Shown: positions 54,800 to 64,000 of the stretch, in pieces
Numbering within the stretch: position 1 is the first letter of the stretch
Layout: the number at the start of each line of letters is the position of its first letter
DNA from: Branchinecta lynchi
Taxonomy: Eukaryota > Arthropoda > Branchiopoda > Anostraca > Branchinectidae
Assembly: GCA_023053575.1 (NCBI GenBank)
Contig: JAKZAP010000017.1
Coordinates: 3,107,501 to 3,171,500 of the forward strand
Length of the DNA stretch: 64,000 nt
Direction: 5' to 3'
The notes under the pieces: generated by a model
The model's database searches: none
What the model was told of the DNA's origin: nothing
Seen by the model: the letters and a program-made list of their open reading frames with translations, nothing else
Translations under genes and position numbers: made by a program

Positions 54800-56302
54800 C
54801 TAAAAAAAAAAATGAAGGTATAGACGGCTCAACAGGTGTATTATAACAACAATAGTAATAAGCTATTCTCACAAAAAGCACGAGTCCATGAGAAAGATGG
54901 TAACAAAAACGAAAAAGCGCTGAAACAAAAACAAGAAAACTACACCAGAGGAAAACCGACTAGATGAAACTTTCTCCGTGAGATAAAGCTACCTTCAGGA
55001 ACCTTAAAGTTTAACTGAAAAGCCAACTTATGTGTGTGCCATTTAACTGAATACACTGAATTGTTTGGATTCTGCAAAGAGTTTTTTTGTTTTCCACTAT
55101 CTCGTCCAGTTGTATAATCAGTTGAACTGATATCTACGGCCGTCCCCAGAACGAAAATTCTACTATGACGCGGAAAATTTTAATCTCAACACAAACGCGG
55201 CTTTTCAGTGGACAGTGGTGAGATTGGTGAAGATTGCTTCGTACCTGAACAAAGCAAAACTCATAAATCTTTCTCGTAAGGCATACAACAGAAACAGAAG
55301 CGCATTTTCGGAGCGCATTTTCTAGGAAGTTTCGGAATAGCGGAAAGTAACGCATTTTCAGCGGGTCGTCAAGCCAATTTAAGTGAGTAAGTGATGGGTA
55401 ACTAGATTGTCCTATCCCAGCCCTTTTCGGTTGAACTTTAACAGCCTCTTCCTACAGCAAAAACACGTTTATGTATAAAGCTATTCCCCAAATTTACCGT
55501 AGCCTTTCCAGAACAAAGGGCTTACTGATTAGGATAAATTATTAGGACATTTCTCTGGTTTGAGGATGGTTAATTCTAGAGGTTATGAAGGGATTGATAG
55601 AGTATACAGGAATCATAATTCATATCATTCCTGTTTAAAGGACACCTGAACAATGAAACCATACTTGAACACACCATGGAGAATGCATTTACTGACATGG
55701 CCACGGAGAGCATTCTTCTGCTGATCGTGAGGTTTTCAAAATAGGGATGTTCGTTTCTGGAGGTTTGCACATACAGACTCCAAGACAAAAAGCGCAATTC
55801 ATGCAAATCTTGTACAGCGCTGGCCGGATCGTATTGGAATTTCTTCTAGATATATGTTTCGGCTTAGCCTAACTGGTTAAAAAATGTTCCAGAACAAGGG
55901 TTGATTGGAGACATTAGTTCATTTGTAAAATTGTTCGGTACTGCAATAAGGATACTAATCGAGCAACAATCATAGCTTGGAAACGCCATTTCGTATTTGG
56001 ATTCAGTTTTCTGCAGGCAATGTTAATGGAAGTCATGCAGATAGGGATGATACTTGGTACTCTTCATTCAGGTGTCCTTTAAAGGACCCATCTTGCTTAT
56101 TATGTATTTTGTAAATACCGAACTCCCTTATGGAAATATAAGCTTCTAAATCCCAACCTTTCTCCAATGTTTTGTTTTATTCCGACGAAGTTTTAGCGTT
56201 TTTCGGCCGTGCCGTCTTTTGCCCGTTACGCAACTCGAAATTTGCCATAATCTTCAACGTCCGCTGAGTAGTCTTTTACACACAAGGATATGAGAATCTT
56301 CT
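54800..56302. other. intron upstream of window exon 1
   Basis: Bases 55130-55450 match the TE-P left part ('aaattctactatga', 'ggtaactagattgtcctatc'). Bases 56095-56290 match TE-R. A short plus frame near 55641 (HLNNETILEHTMENAFTDMA) is unidentified. No SLC4 exon was found. Confidence 0.5.
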
Positions 56303-57730
56303 GTTTTTGGGATCCCAAAACGTAAGTGGAGGGATACCTATGACATCGCAAAAGTTGTCCGTCTGTCCGTCCGTCCGTCTGTCCGTCCGTCTGTAAGCAC
56401 GATAACTCTCGAAGGGAATGAGATATTTTGATGAAACTTGGTGTGAGGGTTCGTTGGGTCGTCGGACCAGTCAAGTTCGTAGATGGGCTTTGTAGCTCTA
56501 CATTTAGGGGTGGGGGAGGGGATTCAAATTAAGGGACAAACAAAATATTTTGAAACAGCTAATGTGATAGTCGATTATGGGGTAAAAAGACATGCTGAAC
56601 ACGATGGTGAAAACCATTTTGTCATCGGACAAGTAGTTCGCCCGGAATCCGGCCAAAACCGGAAAGTTTGTTGAAAGTAAAAGTTTTATTTGAAGTTGAT
56701 TAGATGTTCGATTTAGGGGTAGGAAGACATGCTGAAGACGATGGTGAAAATTATTTTCTCGACGGACAAGTATTTCGCCCGGAATCCGGCCCAAACCGGA
56801 AAGTTTGTTGAAAGTAAAAGTTTTATTTGAAATTGATTAGATGTTCGATTTAGGGGTAGGAAGACATGCTGAAGACGATGGTGAAAACTATTTTCTCGAT
56901 GGACAAGTATTTCGCCCGGAAGCCGGCCCAAACCGGAAAGTTTGTTGAAAGTAAAAGTTTTATTTGAAGTTGATTAAATGTTCGATTTAGAGGTAGGGAG
57001 ACATGCTGAACACGATGGTGAAAACTATTTTCTCGACGGACAAGTATTTCGACCGGAATCCGGCCCAAACCGGAAAGTTTGTCAAAATTAAAAGTTTTAT
57101 TTGGAGTTGATTAGATGTTCGATTTAGGGCAAGAAGACATGCTGAACACTTATGTGAAAACAAGTGTCTACCCGGACATGTAGTTCGTCCGGAATCCGGC
57201 CCAAACCGGAAAACTGTTGGAAGTCAAAGTTTTATTTCTAGTTGATTAGATAAGCGATTTAGGGGTAAGAAGAGATGCTGAGTCCCTGTGTGACAATCGT
57301 ATTTTACCCGGACATATAGTTCGACCGGAATCCTGCTGGAATCGGAAAATTTGTTACAAGCTAAATTTCTATTTGAAGTTGATTAGATGTTCATTACCGG
57401 GGAAAGAAGATACCCTGATTTCGTCTTTGAGCTTTCTTTTTTCGCCGGACAAGTAGTTCTGGAGTTCGGCCGGAACCGGGAAATTGGCAGAAGTGGCAGG
57501 AAGTTTTCGTCAAAACAGATATGACTTATAGGGGTAAACACACATGCTGAATCCAAATCTGAACTTGGTTTTCTCAGGTGATTAGCTATTTGGCCTTAAT
57601 CTGTTTCTGAATTTTAATTGTAAAAATGTTCAAGGAGTCTGGCGAAGACTGGATCTGGCTAAGACAAGACCCAGTTGTCTGGATCAGATATTGAATTTTT
57701 GGGATCCCATCGAAACCTTTGGTCTTGTTG
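56303..57730 (-). mobile_element. TE-A, longest copy, six 137-bp monomers
   Basis: Outer end 'tttttgggatcccaaaacg', then 'cttacg', (GTCC)n at 56357-56393. Monomers with 'tagatgttcgatttaggggt' start at 56568, 56701, 56838, 56975, 57112, 57247 and 57384 (steps 133, 137, 137, 137, 135 and 137). The other end is 'gggatcccatcgaaaccttt' and 'ggtcttgtt'. Each monomer is open in one minus frame, which gives overlapping pseudo-ORFs, but no real protein. Confidence 0.92.
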
Positions 57731-58249
57731 ACTTTGTCTTACTTGTTAAGTTTTCCCACTTTTTAAAGAAGTTTTCAAATGTTTTGCGCCCAGCCGCCGT
57801 GTTGGAGAGCAGGAAGGCTGGATAGAGTTGACAAGCGCTAACAAGAAAATCGCTCAATCCAGGTGGAAAGTAATGGTATTTTCGAAAAACATTTTCCTGA
57901 TCTACTTAACAGTGAAAACATAATTTCTAGTAAGAGTTGTGCTTTCACGTTTACGCAATAAACAAGATGTACTGCAAGAAAGGAATCAGATATCCCCAAG
58001 GAGCCCCCCCCCCCCCCTTCATCACGTTCCTCTCCTCCAAAAGTGAATCGCAATTGGGAGAATCTCGTGATTCAGCTCATTCTAAGGATCGTCAAATCGA
58101 TCGACAACACCCAATCTCTTCTCCAATCCGCGTCTTTCATTTTCAAAGGACACCATCAAGAATCCAAAGAGCTTTATCGGTGCAGAGGAAACTGCTAGTA
58201 CTTAAATCTATGGCACGAGAAGCAGTAAGGCGAATATTTTAAAACCCCC

Positions 58250-58365
58250 TTATACTCTTGATGATTATCGCTCGTTGCCGATGCAAAGTCTCCGGGCTCT
58301 CCGGGTAGCTAGCGGAAGAAAGGCAGAAGTGGTGTCAAAGCTGCGTCCAAAGGTCATGGGTAGTT
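58250..58365 (+). repeat. segment repeated at 61390-61505
   Basis: 'ttgccgatgcaaa-tctccgg', 'gaaaggcagaa' and 'ggtgtca-agctgc' are shared in order with 61415-61485. Confidence 0.6.
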
Positions 58366-58409
58366 TGTCGGTTTGGAGCGCCGGGAAACACAGATGAAAT
58401 AAAATTTTG

Positions 58410-59150
58410 AATTCTTTTGTCGGGCGTCGGTCGACTCGTCGGCACAACGGGTTCTTTTTACAGCAAAGAAATAAAATTTTGCAATATTTGTTGGGCAAAA
58501 CACAGAAGAAATTGATCGCTGTGTGCTTTTATTGAGCCACGGGTGTTCTAATCAGGTTCTTTTAATACAGAAGAAATACAACTTGGTATGCTTTTGTCGG
58601 GCCGGTCGACTCGTCGGCAAATAGGGTTCTGCAAAGAATACTCGGGCACAACCGGGAAGTTTATGTCCCGTCGGCAGATCAAGATTACACGTAAGAAATC
58701 AAGGTCTGTGCATTCTTGTCGGGCAAAACACCGGTATTCTCGGTGTTCTTGTAGGCACATCAGGTTCTTTTTACTCGTAAGAAATATGATTCTGTAAACA
58801 TTTGTCGGGCGCATGACTAAAGTTTAAGTTTCGTCGGCACATCGACTTCTATTTGCACGTAAGAAATAAAGTTCTTTACGGTCTTGCCGGGCAAAACGCA
58901 GAAGAAATCGGATTCTGAGTGCCGCCACACCGGGTTCTTTTGGTACGTAGGAAATCAACTTCTGCAAACATTTGTTCGGCAGACCCAGAAAGTTTAAGTC
59001 CCGTCGGCTGATCGGGATCTTATTACACGAAATTAATCAAATTCCGTGAACTTTTTGTCGGGCATCTCCCAAAAATGTATGTCTCGTCGGCAAATACAGA
59101 TGTTTCTAGACATAAGAAATCAAATGACTGCAAAGTTTTGTCGAACAAAA
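58410..59150. repeat. degenerate tandem repeat, about 83-110 bp units
   Basis: The block 'tttgtcgggc' (variants gttgggc, gccgggc) begins units at about 58413, 58489, 58595, 58728, 58804, 58893, 58972 and 59056. Each has 'tcgtcggca-a-cgggttctt' and 'acgtaagaaat' in the same order. Strongly diverged, so old. Confidence 0.7.
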
Positions 59151-59159
59151 ACTGAAACT

Positions 59160-60600
59160 TGTTAACTTTTTTGGACGGACAGATCTGGGATTTCACAGGT
59201 TGCCTTACTTTTATTTCGGATCGCAAAATGGCACTCTTCTCATCAGCGTTTCCACAAAATTTCGCCTGCGGCGCATTTCGTACTTTTCTCTATTTGGAAG
59301 AACGGTGTTTAATTTTAGTTCGCAGTTCAGGCTTGACATTCTTGGGGGTTTGAAACACATTAAAAGCTAGAACTTGTATGGTAGGTATAAATTTTTCCGG
59401 GAAAAGGCGGATTTAAAAAATTTCGCCGGCGGCGCTAAGTTTTAGCTTGTTCTGGGTACAGTCCTTGGAAGCTTCGCTTTTTAGCGAAACCTTCACTGAA
59501 GAACCGAAGCTGTGAATTTAAAAATACAAATTTAGATTAAAGGAATAATCTCAACTGATGAATTACAGTTAGTTTTATAAAAATTTCGCCTGTAACGAAT
59601 TTCGTAGTGTTTTCTATTTGGAAGAACGTGTTTCATTTAGAACGTGTTCCGGATTGAAATTCTTGGGGGTTTGAAACACATTAACAGCTAGAACTTGTAT
59701 GGTAGGTATAGCTTTATTTTTCCGCATAAAAGACACATTTAAAAAATTTGGCCTGCGGCGCTTAGTTTTGGGTAGCTCCTGGTTTTTTGGTTAGCTTCGA
59801 AGTTTCATCGTTGGAAGCTTCACTTTTAACGAAAGTTGAAAAGCGAAGCGGCAATGGCGTGTTTTTTCGGCAAGGTTTTGAGTCTGTCGGCACAAACTGG
59901 ACGTCCCCTCCCCGAAGGTAAAAGGCTAGTGACGCCCCTGCTAGTTAGCACTCTAGTGTTAAAGTTGGTGTTAAAGAACGCAGCCAGTAATGCAGAAGCG
60001 GGGGTCGTTCCGGATCATCAGCCCGGCTTAAAAAGGTCAAAGTTTGGTGAAAGACTTCCGCAAAATCCACTTTTCGCAACTTCCTGTCATAAGGCTGCCA
60101 AATCACTTTTTTCTTGCACATTTTATGATTTTTCATGGGTAGCTTTGTTCTCCCTTGGAAAGCCAAGGGGAGCAGACCCCCTGCCTCCCCCCCCCCCCCA
60201 AGTGACGCCTTTGCAGTAATCACAATAAGATCACCGAATGGCTTGTCCACTCATCCCTCAAAAGCTAGCGATAAGGGGGTTGTTCGCCAAAACCGCATAC
60301 GCCTGCCAAAGAGTGACGTGGGTCTCTTTCTGATTCAGGGAATTTTAGGTTCAAACAAGCCCGATCCATTGTCCTTGGCATAAAGCCAAAGGTCCAGTCG
60401 TGTTTTGGTGCCAGAAGAGGGACGAGTCCTCCTGACCTGACTCCGTAAGAAGAAGATATATTTAACGATCCCGAATCTTCCGGATCGTTAAGAAGGGATA
60501 GGTTCATCCGGTCGAATAAAGTTCCCGGCAGAGACAAAACGCAGAAAAGGATCCTCTCATGGGCCGACATAATATAACAATACAATTTATAATATAATAA
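59160..60600. repeat. TE-M pair and unassigned repeats
   Basis: Bases 59240-59470 and 59575-59780 are direct copies about 335 bp apart ('attcttgggggtttgaaaca', 'gctagaacttgtatggtagg'). Bases 59925-60215 are bounded by 'agtgacgcccctgc' and 'agtgacgcctttgc', like TE-K ends. Bases 60216-60600 hold no recognised feature. Confidence 0.5.
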
Positions 60601-60779
60601 TGTTATTTATTGCACAAAAAGCCTGAGGCCATGCCGAAATGTCCGTTTAGCACAATACCAGATAGGATTCGGAGGCTGCGCGGGCTCAAGGTACAATTTT
60701 ACTGAAAAATATAAATAAAATTCAAGCTGCTTAAAAGCGTCAGACATGCATTCTTGCACTTACATTCTTTTCTATCCGA

Positions 60780-60899
60780 TGAATGAAAATTGCATATTGT
60801 ATCTGTTGTGTTTTATTGAATTCTTTTATTTTATTTTAGATACTCAGCTTTTCAAATGGCGGGTCAGAAATATATTAATTACTTACTTACTTACTTACA
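60780..60899 (+). mobile_element. LINE 3' end with (TTAC)n tail
   Basis: 'ttttcaaatggcgggtcaga' then 'tacttacttacttac': the same 3' end as the minus LINEs at 8757 and 27150, here on plus. Confidence 0.6.
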
Positions 60900-63800
60900 T
60901 GCCAGCGGCATAAGAAAACGGCTTCACTAATTCTGATTTGCCTGTACAAATTATTAACAAAATCCAAACCTAGGGCGTTATAAAGAAAAAACAAACAAAT
61001 AACTAACATACATCAGCACTAGAACTTTAGGAAAGATAAGGAAAGTAACTTTAGAAAAGTAACAAGTAAGTATAACAAGTAACAAGTAACTAAAAACACA
61101 AATACCAACCGATAATTTACGACAACAGACATACAACAAAAGAAAAAAAGAAAAAAAAGCTTGCGGCAATGGTCTTATCTTCCTCCGAGCACAAGCAAAA
61201 AGTAATCAAATCAAATAAAATCAGAGAGAAGACACATAATTGCTATACAACATATACCTTTTGACAGCCATTTTAACAAAAATTCTATCTTCGGACACTA
61301 TCAGTTTCGGGCAATGAACTCCATACTTTAATTAATATTTAATTTATATTTCATTTAAGGAATTCAGTTTATAAAAAGAAAGAACACATGAATACTGTTG
61401 ATGACTATCTCCCCTTGCCGATGCAAAATCTCCGGCCTGTCCGGGAATCTAGCGCAAGAAAGGCAGAAACGGTGTCACAGCTGCTCCCAAAGATCGCGGT
61501 GATTGATTGACGCAGGATTTGAGTCGTTAAATGTCTGTCGTACGGACACGCTTACTCCTTCTTCCTGAGGATCGCTGGCGTTTTTTGGACTTAGTCATAT
61601 AGAGTACAGGGCAGGCCTTTTCGACCGTCACGTCAAAGCCTCCTAGATAAATATCCCTCAGTCTGTCAGAAGACCAGAACCGATATCGCGCATCTTGTCA
61701 ATAAAACAGTTTGGAAGTCACCCTAATCTTTTACATGCCACTTCTTATGAACTTAACGCGAAGACGAGATACTGTACAAGATAAGAAAAGGAAACGGAAA
61801 AAACAGTAGCTAGAAATAGTCGCCGAACTTCGAAAATGAGGTGATGATAACTCTAATTTAAATAGTTTTATTTTTTTATACTACTGATTAATAGCGGAAA
61901 GAACTTACGCTGACGCTTCGAGTGACGCCTTAGAAAGAAGAGAGGGGTCGGATGCTCCAAGTTGGGAATTCCATACAAAAATACTATGAGTTATGACCGA
62001 AGAAGGTAAGTATCGTACCAGAATGTGACTTCAACCTTTGGTAAGTCTTCATTAAGTGCAGAAAATCCGTCCGGGAAGTCCTGGCCGTGTTTCCGCATTA
62101 TTTAAGAGAATGCGATTTTCAGTAACCCACTGACATAAGTCGCATTATCGCCGTTCCTCGAGGCTCCCGGTGGAATCGAGGGTAACGGCGAGAATAGCTC
62201 GACTCCGTCGACGGAAAACAGCGAGAACACGGGGAACTCCCCCAAAATCGATTTTGTTCGAAACAAATTATTCATGTGACGGAATTAGTCCGTAAAAGAC
62301 AAACCACTTTATTTGTTTATTCTGATTATTTTTACTATATTAGATGGAATTCACTAATCAAATAACTATTTCAAGTCTACGGGGTTAATTAAGGAGAGAT
62401 TTAACAAAATGGAAATTTGTTCTACGACGAAATAACTTATGAGATTAAAAAAATAAAATGCAAGACAGGACAAAGAGAAAGGAGGTGGGGGGGGGGGGGG
62501 CAGCTGGGCTGTTATAAAGTGTTAACAAATTTAATCGATCCAGACGGACCAATATTTGAAACGATGGAAGCGTAAGCAATTCTAACTGTTTCGGATTTTG
62601 TGTTATCTTAGTAGGCTAGTATATAAAGATAAAAAAAAAACGTGGAAACTAGAATTATATGCGTAACTTTCTTCGTCTTTATCTGCTTTTTCAATTTTGG
62701 TGGAAAATAACGCTTTTATTATTACACGGATTTTCCCATGTTTGAAGTTTTCTCACTAGGAAACACGAAAGAGTATTTATTGACAAACAATTACGATTAG
62801 TCCAACTTTGAGGTTTCTTTTATTAGCCTCTATTAGCGCGAAAAAAATCGAAGAGAGGCTATTCTTGTAGGCATTGGCAGGCTTCGTGAAGACAGGGACA
62901 TTTCTTGAAGAAAAGGGATTATTATAACTTATAATACTATAAGATTGCCATATCGGAGCCGAACACGTTTTCTCAATGCTTGATTGGGTTATTTGTTGAA
63001 AGCACAGCCTAGTTTTAAAGTATTCAAATATTTTAACATACTGTAAGTTGAATAGTAGATAGTGCGAGAGGGACTTTAAGAGATTTTTTTTTTTTCATTA
63101 TTTGCTCTAGTATGACGTTCAGAATATCAACAGGGATCCTCACAACGCAAAATTCTACTATGAAGCGGTTTTTCTATGGCCAATGATCAGCTCGCGGCAG
63201 GTAGCTCACTGCGAGAACACTTACTTTTCGTAAATCGGTTTCGTCAAACATAGAACAGAGGTACAAGCGCATAGAGGTACCACAAATCCGACAAGGAAAT
63301 TATAATATAGGAAAATCGATTATTCATGGATAGTGAAGCAAGAAAGTACGCGTTTTCATGGGCCTTCTAGGCTCTTTAAGTGAATAAGTAGTAACTAGAT
63401 TGACCTATCCTAACCCTTTTCGGTTAAACTTCAAAAATATAGTTCTTGTCCTACTTTTGACAAATTGCCCGTGACTTTGGCTGTCTGGGAAGCCTTTTTC
63501 CATGCCGGCTGACTTCTAGCAAAAACACGGAAAAATATACGTATCAACGTAACCATTGTTTCTGATGAATAAGCTTCTCCTGAACAACCGTCGTAGCATG
63601 TCTGCATATAAACTACTGAAACACGAAAAAACTGAAGATCAGTTAGCTCTAGTTAGAGATGCTTAAATGGAAAATTTAAATTCGCGTCTCCAAGTTTAAG
63701 CGATGGAGCAATTTCTAATCAGTATACTGCCAATGGGAGATACAATAAAATTAGCCTATGAAGTGTAGAATGTCGGGAAGGAAAATGGATAGAAATACTA

Positions 63801-64000
63801 CTGAAGCAGAATAAATTAGTACCAAAAGTACGCCGCGTCCTTTAAGAATCTCAACGACCAATAAAGTGTCAATCCATGGTCCCAAAAATCCACCATACTC
63901 AGGTGTGTGCAAGGCCGTATCCAGGAAGGGTTAGGGGGTTGACCCCCCCCCCCCCCCCCCTAAAAAAAACATACAAAAATAATCATTTTTATAGGCTTTT
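60900..64000. other. right-edge intron or upstream DNA
   Basis: AT-rich to 61390. 61390-61505 repeats 58250-58365. 62150-62340 repeats 1255-1460. A run of 14 G lies near 62487. TE-P right end 62990-63080 and TE-P left part 63230-63430. A TE-L start is at 63911 with an 18-base C run. No SLC4 exon or promoter was recognised. Confidence 0.5.

Noticed and set aside
55641..55740. Short plus frame HLNNETILEHTMENAFTDMA
   Set aside because: Coding-like composition but only about 33 codons, with no borders and no relatives that I recognise.
56504..57068. Three overlapping minus frames of 72-96 codons with the same protein (MGRIPGEILVRREN)
   Set aside because: They are the 137-bp TE-A monomers read in one frame. 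137 is not divisible by 3, so no continuous protein can run through the array.
57937..58242. 101-codon plus frame (RYPQGAPPPPF...)
   Set aside because: No recognisable domain. It includes a C run and repeat DNA, with no splice context.
54800..64000. Upstream SLC4 exons with the conserved band-3 core
   Set aside because: I looked on the minus strand for the expected acidic and KPHVA-type motifs next to phase-0 donors and found none. They probably lie outside the window.

Overview
The window is animal nuclear DNA, probably from an arthropod. There are no operons or ribosome binding sites. Instead, short exons with GT-AG borders are spread over tens of kilobases, and the introns are filled with non-LTR retrotransposon tails, MITEs, foldbacks and tandem-repeat elements. 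The arthropod assignment rests on a nuclear-embedded piece of mitochondrial cytochrome b (18118-18369) that reads only with the invertebrate mitochondrial code and has arthropod-like sequence. Species cannot be named from the sequence.

The one host gene is on the minus strand and spans most of the window. It is an SLC4-family Na+-coupled bicarbonate transporter (relatives: insect Ndae1 and the vertebrate SLC4A7/A8/A10 group). I place 14 exons, from 54655-54799 (end of the cytoplasmic band-3 domain) down to 1103-1228 (last membrane segment and start of the C-terminal tail). Together they give an uninterrupted frame of 2397 nt (799 codons), with phases agreeing at all 13 junctions. A tentative last exon (684-743) adds 19 residues and a stop. 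The 5' exons, start codon and promoter lie beyond the right edge, and I found no exon between 54800 and 64000. A 117-nt open stretch (41697-41813) inside the 19.3-kb intron has splice-site-like borders and a symmetric phase 1-1, so it could be a cassette exon.

The rest is repeats. Two large non-autonomous families, called TE-A (about 137-bp monomers) and TE-B (about 285-bp monomers), combine a tandem-repeat core, a (GTCY)n microsatellite and a terminal palindrome or hairpin, like the pearl/DINE/Helentron-associated elements of other invertebrates. Smaller families are TE-C (GATACCACGG palindromes, one with six 43-bp units), TE-D (CACTGTCAGAAG ends), TE-F (CCCGATGAAAAATTT ends, one copy inside another), TE-G (TA-flanked hairpin), TE-H and TE-I foldbacks, TE-K, TE-L and TE-P, plus tRNA-headed SINEs and many 5'-truncated LINE 3' ends with microsatellite tails. 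Nesting gives a clear order of insertions in several places.

Layout: 1-5.9 kb C-terminal exons, TE-A copies and an inverted-repeat complex; 6-7.8 kb a decayed partial exon copy and a fresh 545-bp tandem duplication; 8-20 kb transmembrane exons with TE-C, TE-D, TE-P, a MULE fragment and the cytochrome b insert; 20.6-24.6 kb TE-B and LINEs; 25-35.4 kb exons for the first membrane helices and the cytoplasmic domain; 35.4-54.6 kb the giant intron; 54.8-64 kb further intron with TE-A and degenerate tandem repeats. I see no operon-like or clustered gene system. The novelty is in the transposable elements and in possible splice variation of the transporter.
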